Assembly: GCA_037501455.1 (NCBI GenBank)
Contig: CM074857.1
Coordinates: forward strand, 98,179,501 to 98,243,500
From: Lantana camara
Taxonomy: Eukaryota > Streptophyta > Magnoliopsida > Lamiales > Verbenaceae
Length of the DNA: 64,000 nucleotides
Direction: 5' to 3'
Made by a program: the position numbers and the translations under genes. The notes beneath the pieces are model-generated. The model did no database searches. It was given only the letters and a program-made list of their open reading frames with translations, and was not told where the DNA came from. Of this stretch, positions 35,623 through 45,674 are shown in pieces; position 1 is the stretch's first letter, and every line of letters starts with the position of its first letter.

Positions 35623-37056
35623 TGATACATTGCATATTTATGAATTTATTCGTCCTATAATTGTTATATTCTTCCCTTTAATTTGGATTAGTTGTGCCGA
35701 TTTAACTAAGTTGTGTTTCCCTTTAGGAATAAGTGGGCTTGCAAAGGTTTTTTGGATTTTGTAGCAACAGTCATGCAAGGTGGTGGCCCAAGAACATTAA
35801 CCCGAGTAAATCTGTTTCCCTTGGAATAATTGGAGCTAGGCGTGTGGCCCATGCCATGTTATGAAGGAAGCCCAAAATTGATTGTTAGTCACGGTGGAAA
35901 GAGTTACACAAGCCCATCTTTGGTTTTTGAAGAATTAAAAGTATAAGTTAATGGGGCAACACACGTTCTCACAATAATGGAACAAATAGGGATGTTACAA
36001 AGTGGAGTTAGTGGCTGGAATAAATTCAGAACGTGGGCAAAGAATTGATTACCATCAACACTATTTATCCAAGGGAGAGGGGCTGTATACCGGACACACC
36101 TCACACGCACAAAAGAAATACGCAGCAGCAGTCCTAGACGAGGGAGGAAGAATTCGAGCTTCAAAACTAGTTTATTTCCTCCTTTCTTTGTTTCGTTGAA
36201 TGCTATGTTTTCTTATTCGTACTTGTCTTTGAATTTCGTTATGAATTTCTAGTTCGTTAATATTTGGGATTTTCCAAGCATGCTTTAGATGTTGTGAGAC
36301 AATTTCCTTTGGTTGATTAATTCAAGTTATCCGTTTTATTTCCGATTTCATGACATTGAGTGTTGTTCAATTCTTTGATTTTGGCGTCGAATCCTAGAGT
36401 TATCAATACACATATAGCTAGTTAATCTATTTGGTGGTGTAAACCGGATAATTAACAAAGTGGCAATCAACACTAGGTCATTAAGTTTGGCTGAAATTTA
36501 TGTTGTGGAATAATTCGGTCTAATTAGACGAAGTAGGAGTTCTTACTAAGTCAGTTAGGGTTAGTGTTTCTTTAGCTCGTAAAGCAACTAGTTAATTGAA
36601 TCTTTGAAGGATCGGAGTTTCTGATAAGATTATTAGCTAGTTAGGGAATAGTCTTTAGGAGTTTCTTTAGACTATTCTAAAAATACAAAGAAACGAGGGA
36701 GCCAGAGGTAGTTGGTGACTATAGATAACCTAATGTGGAATTAATCACCCTGTCCGTGATCATAGTCTGATGCATACGTAGGAAAATCCCAGCTATTTGA
36801 CATCCATTGAATTTATTTGCTTTTATCTAAGTTTCAGTTTAGTTTAAATTTTAATCGTTTGTCTATTTAGTTAATTTCAGTATTAGTTTAATCACAATCT
36901 CAAAACCCCCCTTTTAATTGTGCACATCATTTCCTTTATATAAAAAAAGATCACAATTTCACCCAATCGTCGTGGATTGACCCCATTTACCACTATTTGC
37001 AATTCATTTGTATTCAGTACTTGGGATTTTATTTTTGGTGGTCTCGACACCCATCA
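35623..37056 (+). repeat. the only LTR of the nested Athila-like element
   Basis: It runs from TGATACATTGCATATTTATG to ...CGACACCCATCA (1434 bp) and is bounded by a polypurine tract on the left and the target copy GCATG on the right. The last 600 bp resemble in layout the LTR ending at 10995 (TAGTTAGGGAATAGTCTTTA...). No ORF. Confidence 0.8.
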
Positions 37057-38694
37057 GCATGGTCGTGCGTCTTTATGATTGTGGTTTGAGTCAGAGTCTT
37101 GTGTTCTGTGTGCTCAATCGTTCAGGGGTTCTTCAGGGAGTGTCTGTCAGCTGTTTGGGTTCCAGTGGGACTTCCTTGCTCGTGTCTTCTGTTCTCGTCG
37201 GTGTAAGGTGAGGTTTTAGGATTTTCTTTTAGTTAAAGCGACCTACAACCCTATGTGCTCTTTTTGAAGCCTGCATGCGTTTATTCTATTACATTTATGT
37301 AATAGATATGTGTTTATATGATATGTTTATGAATTTATCATACGAGTAAAGGTTTTAAACTATATGTACAAACGTCTGTAAGCTTGGAAATGTTTTGCAA
37401 TGAGGTTATGCTCCAAACCGTTTGACTTTATGCCAGCTACGGATTAGGATAACATAGAGAGGTACGTTTATAGCTGGTATGGTATGTCTGATAAGGTACG
37501 TAAGTATGTTTATGTTATGATATGATAAGTATGATATGTAGCGAGTTATGATATGATATGTTTTGTTCTTATTTGTTGGGCCCCGGAAATGTGGGTAAAG
37601 TTGCCTGGGACGGTGTTGGGTTTTCGGGTTAAGCCTGTGTACGATCTCCATTTGAAGTACCTATGCACGACTCTTGGGGGTTGAGGAGGCGTGGTGCTTT
37701 GAGCCTTCAGTTGATGCCGGAGAAGGTACGACGTGGGTTCACTACCCTGTGTACATAGAGTTACACGATGTGGGCCCGTACCCCGAGTGCAGACTTCCAG
37801 GGTTGTGAAGATGGATACGGGATTTGAATATGATTATGTTTATGATTATTTCATTTTTTCTTACGTATGATATGATATGGAAGTAAGGTTGGAAACCCGT
37901 ACTCGCCGGGTATAAGATTATGTTTTGCTATGTTGATTATAAAATGGGATAGGAGTTTTTCTTTTGATATGATATGAGTATGCTCAGTTTGTTATGTTTT
38001 GAATAAGTATAAGTATAAGTTTTCTTTGAAAATAGCTTTGGTATGTAAAACCCTATCCCCGGTTCATAATCTTTCTTTTGATATGTGCTATGCTCCTTAT
38101 TATGTATAGTGTGTGTGTGTGTGTTCAGCCCCCTCACTCAGTCAGTGGACTGACCCTTGCCCCACCATTGTTTTTAGTTTGCAGGTGCAGGTTGTTCGAG
38201 TTCAAACTAGGAGGTGGTGTGTCGTGTCTGTCGAGTCAGTGTCGTTTGTTAAGTTTGTTAAGTGATTTGTTTTAGTTGTGATTGTCAATTTATAATTGTA
38301 TATACTCTATACAGGTTTATGCTTATGGATTGTATGCATGGAATTCGGGATAGGTTTCTAAGGCCAGTTGAACCCGTATTTATTTTCTGCACTTGTTTGA
38401 TATTGATTATTTCTGGACAGGCTTCTAGGACCAGTTGAACTCGTGCAGTTAATAATGATTGAGTTGATATGTTTAATGTTTTAAATTTTTGTAAATTCGT
38501 ATTCTCTACTTTGCTTCCGCTTCCAGGTTCTTGTTTATCTGCTGTACAGGGTCTAGGTACCGCCTAGCTTAGGCAGGGTCTTGTCTATCTCTCGTTCGCT
38601 ACTACTTAGTTCGTGTACGGATTTCTCATTCGTACGTGGATTGGGCTTTAGTGCGGGGGATGTGGTGGCCCAACGTTCTGGGAGCTACAGGTTG

Positions 38695-39340
38695 CTCCTT
38701 TGAATAAACCAAATACAAAGAACAAAATTTAGACTCGAAATGAGCCACAAAGACGGTCGGTGATGCATATGGATGAAGAAGAATGCAATGGAGGTGTAAA
38801 ACAAGGAATTAAAGTCAACAATTAGCATACAAGAGCATACATTGCATTTCATCATGCTCGAAATCGGTTTTCTGAGTTGGTCGACTCTGGGAGCTCGAAT
38901 CACTTAGAACTTTTATGAAGCGGAAGGGTCTCGAGTAAATCTGAAAAGGAAGAACAAACGTGAACTGAAGGCCAACCGGGGGAATAGGGGTTATATCCCA
39001 GTTTGGCACTCCAACGCTCAAGTCAGGTACTTGCTCAAGGGAATAAGAGTTAGTACTGAGGGTCGAATAAACAGTGATTATGCTTACCAATGCCATAAAT
39101 GCTGTGGATATTTATAGGCCCATGGGGTGTGTGTGACACCTGTTCACGCATTGGTGGCGCATTTTATGCCTCGGCCAGTTTGTTAGGGAACAACAGTACT
39201 GTACAACACCTTTGTGTCAAAGTTGGTTCATTTGTACCATGGGAGGACCTCGACCTTCCTTCCTTACTATTGACTCGTAGTACGGCTTCGCCGGTCGGAG
39301 ACGAGAGTGGTCGGGACGATCTAATGGTCGAGGTCTCGCT
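38695..39340 (-). repeat. possible gypsy-type LTR fragment, minus strand
   Basis: On the minus strand it has GGCCTATAAATATCCACAGC (TATA at about 39108-39127). A leader with ACTTGAGCGTTGGAGTGCC about 130 bp later resembles Tat-type gypsy LTRs. Its borders are not resolved. Confidence 0.35.
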
Positions 39341-39640
39341 ATGATGGAAACTGGTTCATGGGTCGATCGATTTGTCCTTCTTGGAAAGGTGATCGACTGG
39401 TTGAGGGGTCGAGAACTCCAAGTGCGATCGACGAAGGAGCATCCGGTCGAGGCGGAGGCATCGAACTCGAGTTCAAAGAAGAAAATGGAGGGGCCCCAAG
39501 TAACCGTTCTTCATCACTCACAAACTTGGAGTGCGGTAACTGATAATGACATCGACGAACTTCAAGGGATCCTCATGGGTTACGGTCGATCCAGGGAGGG
39601 TCAGTGGCCCACCACGGGCTAGGGAGTTATAAAACCCAAT
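39341..39640. other. unassigned sequence
   Basis: Short overlapping ORFs on both strands (up to 93 codons), rich in TCGATCGA and GGTCGA motifs. I do not see a family; probably part of a degraded gypsy element. Confidence 0.3.
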
Positions 39641-39702
39641 GAAGATTAGAGGATGGGTGACCCCCCACAAAATTGCATAGCCGTTACAACGTATGCCATT
39701 AA

Positions 39703-40004
39703 GTATGGGATGAGGGTCTCGACCCAGATTTCGTGGCCCTTTTGAACGCCTTGGATATAGCTCCTATTCAACTCTTCCCAACCACGTACCAGTTAGTGAA
39801 TGCATTCAGACTTCTGTTGCATTGCTTGAAGCTCCCTGCCTCTCTCACTCATTTCGGTGAAGTTTTCCTAGCCTTGACCTCTCCAGTGCCCTCCCCAGAT
39901 AGCATGGGTTTTGTGAAGCTGCAGGCTCGCCTCAACTTTCAAATCGTTAGGGCCCACACCACATCACATGGGCTCGGCTGGAAACATAATTTTGTGTACA
40001 TAAG
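39703..40004 (+). pseudogene. plant gypsy-type transposon ORF fragment
   Basis: The frame reads WDEGLDPDFVALLNALDIAP and continues through a helical region to MGFVKLQARLNFQIV and GWKHNFVYIS. This resembles the 'putative gypsy type transposon' protein domain (Pfam PF04195), whose function is unknown. It is cut at 40005 by the LTR of the copia array, and the rest is not found in the window. Assignment is by pattern only. Confidence 0.5.
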
Positions 40005-41866
40005 TGTTGGAAAACTAGAAGAGTAAGCACAGCGAAAATTTAAATTTTTTCCAAAAGATAGATCATGGACTTGCAATTCTCGTATCGTATCACAGGGTGT
40101 TTAGAAACTTACGTAGATTGAAGCTTTCTAGTGATGACAGTAATGCCTACTGAACACCCTTCAAGCGGAATATCCCTCGAACGGTTCTCAATAGATCCCA
40201 AAGCAGCGATCCTCCAAAGCGTATCCACACCAGTCCTAGAACCCAATCAAGCAAGTGAGAATGCTAGTTCTATAGCTTGTGTTAATGGCTAGGGTTTTGC
40301 TTTGAAAACTTTTCTTTTATTTTTCTCAAAAACTTAACACTTCGTGAGTGTTGGTCTAAAGAATGAGAAAGCCCCAATCCCCTTATTTATACTCATGTGG
40401 TTCGAACCCCTAGGGTTTCCAAGAACCAATGGGATTGCTTTCTTGCTCACTAATTAACTAATTAATTATTTAATTTAATTGGAGAAAATAAGTTCCCAAC
40501 TTGTTCTCCAAGTCTTGAAAGAATAACTTTCTCTCTCCTACAATAGGAAGTTAGACTTTTTCAACTTTCCCAAAGTTAAAAGTCAAGATTCAATAAATAA
40601 TTTAATTCCCAATTGATTCAAAATTATTAAAAGACTTAAATTAATTAATTACAATTTAATTAATTAATTCTAAAAAAGAATTCCCGTGTAATAAAATTAC
40701 ACGTCGGGAGACACGTATGTACCACGTGGACTGCGTGACACGTGGCAGCCACGTATGCTCGACACGTGGCAGCTACTCACGCGGCCCTTGCTCCGTTTCG
40801 ATCAACAATTTGATCTTTCGTTAATCATATTAACATCCTACCATAACCCTCGTGTCCTGGTATTTGTGTGTGACCCTTTAGGTTCATTATTTGATTAGCA
40901 GTGACAGTAATTAATTAATTCCCTTAATTAATTAATCACTTCACAGATCACCTTATTGTAATCTAGCAATGGATGCGTGACCCCTAGCCGAATAACGAAA
41001 TGAATCGAAGAACCTTTCAGTCAATAACATACACTGAAATATGATCCTCCTACAACTCCATCTCTCAATTAAGAACTAAGGCATGTGAATTTTCTTAGAG
41101 ACTAAATATTCTTGATCTTTAAAGTTAAGTTCGTTTCATATCCATTTAGACCTCAATCCAAGAAAACCCCATTTTCTTGATGTCTTGATCTTTTATCCCC
41201 CTTGGCCAAGGGATTAAGTTTAATGGACTATAAACAACTCAATCAGTAACAGATCATTCTTGTTCTTGCAACAAGTGTAGGTCCTTTGTCGATTCTACTA
41301 ATTCTACATATACCACTTGTGTAATCCCAACATAGGCCGTGGTTCAGGTGCCTATATGGCGACACCCTTTTCAGCCTATATCAAAGATTACAGAGTTAGC
41401 TCATATGAGACATTACGGAATCTCAAGTCTAAGGATTAATGAATCACGTTATTGAGCTGTGAGATATTTCCTAACCTGGAAGTTTCTGGAAACTTCGTTT
41501 CCCATTTAGGAATATTCTCAAGCGGGACATCTCAGTGATGAAGTTCTAGTAAAAATCAACCTCTTGTATTATGAACGCATCATCGTATGCACTTATCACT
41601 CCATGAAACAGAGTGATCCTTCAAAAGGACATAATCACATAAGCAAGTCTCAACAGAGTCAAGGTCGACCCTCCCACTGTCTGTCGGACTCCCGACTTGG
41701 AGAAGTTTCTAATCCTCGCCTATGGAGTAAAGAACTTGTTTCATGTGTCGTTCCCCTAACGACAAAGTTCTTAACGGCCTCATCTCGTTTATTATTCAAA
41801 GGCTGTTTGTGATATTACAAGGAAATAGTAAAGCCAAAAGCAGCTTCAAGGGCACTATTCCTAACA
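40005..41866 (-). repeat. 3' LTR of copia element 1
   Basis: On the plus strand it runs TGTTGGAAAACTAGAAG...CACTATTCCTAACA (1862 bp). TATA is at 40383-40392 (minus strand) and a G-box cluster at 40700-40770. Compared with the shared LTR it lacks about 95 bp (the counterpart of about 49780-49873) and has scattered substitutions, so the array is older than the element at 54188. Confidence 0.9.
40696..40770 (-). promoter_or_regulatory. G-box/ABRE cluster in the copia LTR
   Basis: Three CACGTG cores (40723, 40739, 40763), two of them within CACGTGGC, lie about 310 bp upstream of the TATA box. The shared LTR has five (48697, 48710, 48721, 48748, 48761). Such cores bind plant bZIP and bHLH regulators responding to light and abscisic acid; actual regulation is inferred. 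Confidence 0.6.
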
Positions 41867-41942
41867 ATCTCTCACTTGCCCGTCCAAGCCACTCAGGAGC
41901 TAATCTAAGACCCATGTTCTGAAGATGTCCGTCGAAAGCTTG

Positions 41943-42332
41943 TTAACTAAGGGCTTTAGTAAGTGGATCTACCATGTTCTCTGTCGATGTGACCCTTTCA
42001 ATTTGCACGTCTCCTCTCTTGATGATATCACGGATTAAGTGATACTTCCTCAAAATGTGCTTGGTTCTTTGGTGAGATCTTGGTTCTCTTGCTTGAGCAA
42101 CCGCCCCGGTGTTGTCACAAAACACTGTAATAGGGTCTTTTATGCTAGGAACTACACCTAGCTCGTGGATGAAGTTTCTTACCCAAACACCTTCCTTAGC
42201 TGCGTCGTTTGCAGCTAAGTATTCGGCCTCAGTGGTCGAATTTGTAGTTGTCGCTTCCTTGGAACTTTTCCAACTCACTGCACCGCCGTTCAGGCAGAAT
42301 ATGTATCCTGACATGGATTTAAAGACATCCAT
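41943..42332 (-). pseudogene. copia RNase H, element 1
   Basis: This 129-codon stretch is the C-terminal part of pol. It has SMSGYIFCLNGGAVSWKSSK, the TEAEYLAANDAAKEG motif, CDNTGAVAQAREPRSHQRTK and the end ENMVDPLTKALS. RNase H removes the RNA strand during reverse transcription. The first catalytic Asp (YCDAS in relatives) lies upstream of a stop near 42380, so the reading frame is interrupted. The polypurine tract and 3' LTR follow within 80 bp. Confidence 0.85.
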
Positions 42333-42588
42333 GTCCGATGAAAATCTTACATCACTGTATCCTCTAATGAAAAGATCTTACTGGCCTCCATAAACCAAGA
42401 ACAAATTTTTAGTTCTTTGTAAGTACTTAAGGATGTTCTTTACAGCAGTCCAGTGACCTTCACCAGGATCAGATTGGAATCAGCTAGTCACGCTAAGTGC
42501 ATAAGCCACATCCGGTCGAGTACATAGCATCGCATACATTATGCTTCCTATAGCTGATTCGTAACGAATTTTGGACATCCTGGACTTT

Positions 42589-43713
42589 TCAAGTTCCGTA
42601 AACCAAGAACAAATCTTTAGTCCTAGATCTATCCCGATAGATCTTTATACTGAGAATGTAGGATGCATCACCAAGATCCTTCATCTGAAATTGGTTCGAT
42701 AACCAATACTTTGTTACTTTCATGTCATCCTTCGCATTCCCAGTGAGAAGGATGTCATCTACATAAAGTATCAAAATTTGAACCGAGGTTTCCAATTCTT
42801 TCTTGTACACGCAGGACTCATTCGGATTTTGAATAAAGCCAAACGATTTGACTGGTTCATCAGATCGAATGTTCCAATTCCTAAACGCTTGTTTCAACCC
42901 GTAGATTGAACATTGAAGCTTGCAAACCTTTTGCTCTCTCCCACTAAATGTGAAACCCATGGGTTGTTCCATGTAAATATCTTTGTCAATGTCTCCATTG
43001 AGAAAGATAGTTTTCACATCCATTTTCCATATCTCATAGTAATAATATGCAGCAGTGGCAATCAAGATCCTAATGGATTTTTTCATTGCAACCGGGGAGA
43101 AGGTTTCATCAAAGTCTACACCAGGTCTTTGAGTGAAACCCTTAGCAACTAATCTTGCTTTAAAGGTTGCTACGCTTCCATCTACTCCAAGTTTATGCTT
43201 ATATATCCATTTACACCCTATGGGTCTGATCCCATCAGGTGGATCAACCAGGGTCCAAGCTTGATTAGAGTACATGGAATCCATTTCGGATTTCATTGCT
43301 TCTTTCCACTGTTCAGAGTCCGAACCTAATAGTGCCTCCTCATAAGTTAATGGATCATTATCCATTTGAGATGTTTGGTGGAGAAAACCATACCATCTCT
43401 CTAGTTGTCTAGGAATACGTTCAGAACGTGTTATTTGAGGAGGAATTTCACCTGTATCACTCTCTTGGCTAGGGATAGGGACGTTATTCTCCAAGCTAGG
43501 CGTGAGATCTTGGTCTCGAACCTCTTTGAGTTCTGCGATCTTGCCTTTCTTTTCTTTAAGGAACGTGTCCTCAAGAAAAGTGGCGTTTCTTGACACAAAG
43601 ACCTTTTGTTCGAGAGGATCGTAGAAATAATATCCTATTGACTCTCTAGGATATCCTGCGAAGTTACATAAGCTTGATCTAGCTTCAAGCTTATCTCCCA
43701 CTGTCCTCTTCAT
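42589..43713 (-). pseudogene. copia integrase end and reverse transcriptase, element 1
   Basis: Residues 1-50 are the end of integrase. A variable linker follows, then RT from RWYGFLHQTSQ onward: GCKWIYKHKLGVDG, DFDETFSPVAMKKS, MDVKTIFLNGDIDKDIYMEQ, SIYGLKQAFRNW and the active site YVDDILL near residue 332. It stops after YRDRSR because about 120 bp is missing and a copy of a nearby sequence (42598-42625) has been patched in. It then reads DLFLVYGT by chance continuity. Confidence 0.9.
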
Positions 43714-43726
43714 AAGCAGGACAACC

Positions 43727-44285
43727 CTAAATTCTTAAGTAAGAAGAGTTAGGGATTTTGTCAAACCACATCTCATATGGGGTTTTGGGTACAGATTTGG
43801 AGGGAACAAGATTCAGAATCTTAACTACTGATTCTAGGACATAGCCCCAGAATGATGGTGGCAATTTAGTGAAACTCATCATGGAACGAACCATATCAAG
43901 TAGGGTTCTGTTCCTTCTTTCCGAAACTCCATTTAATTGAGGAGTTCCCCGGAGAAGTCCACTGAGAGATAATTCCATTATCTCTGAGATGACTAAGGAA
44001 TTCATCACTTAGATAATCGCCACCTCGATCAGATCGAAGTGTCTTAATCTTGTGACCAGCTTGGTTTTCATCCTCCTTCTGAAATTCCAAGAATTTCTCA
44101 AGGGCTTCGGATTTATACTTCATTAAGTAAACATAACAAAAACGACTAAAGTCGTCTATGAAGGTTTTGAAATACTGATTATTGTTTCTCGTACTTACAT
44201 TAAGTGGTCCACAAACATCAGTATGGATTAAATCCAATACTCTAGTGGCGCGTTCCACTTTACCATTAAAGGGATTTTTTGCCAT
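43727..44285 (-). pseudogene. copia integrase core, element 1
   Basis: Two overlapping frames (43896-44285 and 43727-44008) together give VLDLIHTDVCGPL, FIDDFSRFCYVYLMKYKSEA and TLRSDRGGDYLSDEF, then LNGVSERRNRTLLDMVRSMM and FWGYVLES. The shift lies at about 43930-43960. Catalytic D, D and E are visible, but on two frames. Integrase inserts the cDNA into the genome. Between 44285 and 44373 lies the zinc-binding region with a stop. Confidence 0.85.
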
Positions 44286-44372
44286 TTTTCCTTTAAGACA
44301 TGATTCACAATGAGTCCACTCTTTAAGTTCATTATCATAGAATGATCCTAAATTGGTTAACTTAGCAATCCT

Positions 44373-45674
44373 TTATTTAGAAATATGCCCTAAACGTGCG
44401 TGCCACAAAGAAGCCGAGATCTTGTCATCTCTTTTGCGTTTGTTTAATTGTTGTATATTCAGAATATTGGTGTCTTTAGTTGTATAAAGTCCATTAGACA
44501 ATGTACCAAGTAAAACGGAAGCTATATTGTTCTTAAGATAAAATTTTCCATTTCTGGAGAAAGTCTCATATGCTTCACAATCTAATATTAGAATGGAAAT
44601 GATATTACAAATAATAGAAGGTACATGAAGGACTTTGTTCAAAACTAAAGTAAAGACACCTAAATCTAATCTACACGTCCCGATGGCTGGAGCTTGAACG
44701 CTTGATCCATTCCCAACCTTCAAGATGCATTCTCCTTCTTCAAAGTGCCAGAACTCATTTAGCATCTGTGCATCATTACAGATATGAGCTCGACAACCGG
44801 TATCAAGTACCCAAGAATTAGAATCAATAGATAGATTTACTTCAACAATAAACACACCTTTCTTTATAGTATCCTTGTACTCCTGGCAGTTCCTCTTCCA
44901 ATGCCCTTTCTTGCCACAATGGTGGCAAACGTCCTCTCTCTGATCCCTTTTCTTCTTGGCCTCTCTCTTTTTAACCCCTGCATCGGGTTTAAGAGATCCC
45001 TTCTTCTTGGGAACTTTCTTCCCTTTGCCTTTAGATGGCTTAGAAGAGAAAGTGACCATCATTACTTTGTTATCCTTCTTTACCGTGACTTCAGCAGTCA
45101 TAAGTTGACTAATCAGCTCAACGACAGTAGCATGAGTATGATTCATGTTGAAGTTTAGCACGAAAGGATTGAATGATGGTGGAAGCGATGCGAGCAACAG
45201 GTCCACGGTGAGTTCCTCGCTCAGAGGCATCTCCATAGAGGTAAGTTTCTCGTTCAAAGCAAGAAACTTAAGACCATGTTCGTGGACACTTGTACCTTCT
45301 TTCATTCTGAGATGAAAGAGCTCCTTAGAGGTGTTGTACCTTAGAACACGCTCTTTGGGGCGGTACAATTGCTCGAGATGGTCATAAATCTCCCAAGCAT
45401 ATTCCATTGACTCGTGTTGCCTTTGCATGTCCAGAGACATATTGGCCAACATGAGGCAACGGGCTTGAAGATTATCTTCAGACCATTTCGCAATCGCCTC
45501 TTTTTCTGTCCGAGTCGGAGCCTCCCCTTCAGAGGTAGGCTCTCCCTCGAAGAGAACATATCTCCTCTTCTCAGAATCTAAAACTATCTTTAGATTTCGA
45601 AGCCAATCAGAGTAATTGGGTCCCGTCAACTTGTTTGATTCGAGGATGGATACCAAAGGGGTTTTGGTTACCAT
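44373..45674 (-). CDS. gag: copia gag-protease, element 1
   Basis: 433 codons. The gag core occupies residues 1-225 (SILESNKLTGPNYSDWLRNL; LEQLYRPKERVLRYNTSKEL). A lysine-rich stretch is followed by a CCHC knuckle CHHCGKKGHWKRNC (about 250-263) that binds RNA. The protease site WVLDTGC follows (DTG about 291-293). The start of the pre-integrase domain is LWHARLGHIS at the end, where a stop (codon after K433) cuts off the rest. The ATG at 45674 matches the start of the related gene at 58352. It may still encode a working Gag. Confidence 0.85.
   Translation of the reverse strand: MVTKTPLVSILESNKLTGPNYSDWLRNLKIVLDSEKRRYVLFEGEPTSEGEAPTRTEKEAIAKWSEDNLQARCLMLANMSLDMQRQHESMEYAWEIYDHLEQLYRPKERVLRYNTSKELFHLRMKEGTSVHEHGLKFLALNEKLTSMEMPLSEELTVDLLLASLPPSFNPFVLNFNMNHTHATVVELISQLMTAEVTVKKDNKVMMVTFSSKPSKGKGKKVPKKKGSLKPDAGVKKREAKKKRDQREDVCHHCGKKGHWKRNCQEYKDTIKKGVFIVEVNLSIDSNSWVLDTGCRAHICNDAQMLNEFWHFEEGECILKVGNGSSVQAPAIGTCRLDLGVFTLVLNKVLHVPSIICNIISILILDCEAYETFSRNGKFYLKNNIASVLLGTLSNGLYTTKDTNILNIQQLNKRKRDDKISASLWHARLGHISK

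Larger units (their letters stand above)
30630..37056 (+). mobile_element. Athila-like element with a single LTR, nested in the LARD 3' LTR
   Basis: It starts at 30630 with TGACGCTGTTGCCGGGGATT, which is the PBS itself, not an LTR. It then has gag, protease, a fused pol remnant, a noncoding 3' tract, a polypurine tract and one LTR ending ACACCCATCA at 37056. GCATG lies on both sides (30625-30629 and 37057-37061), and the uninterrupted sister LTR has it once (23220-23224). The insertion is therefore precise although the 5' LTR is absent. Confidence 0.85.
21226..38689 (+). mobile_element. non-coding gypsy-type retrotransposon (LARD), with nested element
   Basis: A 5-bp target duplication, GGTTG, flanks it (21221-21225 and 38690-38694). 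The two LTRs start TGTGACATCCCGC/TGTGACACCCCGC and end GCGCTACA/GAGCTACA. A tRNA-Met PBS and a polypurine tract sit at the expected places. Without the nested Athila-like insertion and its target copy the element is about 11.0 kb, with LTRs of about 3.6 kb and an interior of about 3.7 kb. No gag or pol is recognisable, which fits a large retrotransposon derivative (LARD) that moves using proteins of autonomous relatives. The LTRs differ by indels of over 100 bp and many substitutions, so the insertion is not recent. Confidence 0.85.
28585..38689 (+). repeat. 3' LTR of the LARD element, split by an insertion
   Basis: The LTR consists of 28585-30629 and 37062-38689. The interval 30630-37056 is a nested element and 37057-37061 is its target copy. 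Compared with the 5' LTR it lacks about 120 bp near 29135 and has a 146-bp tandem duplication (29353-29498 and 29499-29644). It ends GGGAGCTACA followed by the target copy GGTTG. Confidence 0.85.

Noticed and set aside
43896..44285. Intact integrase in element 1
   Set aside because: The frame shifts before the third catalytic residue, so it cannot give a complete enzyme.
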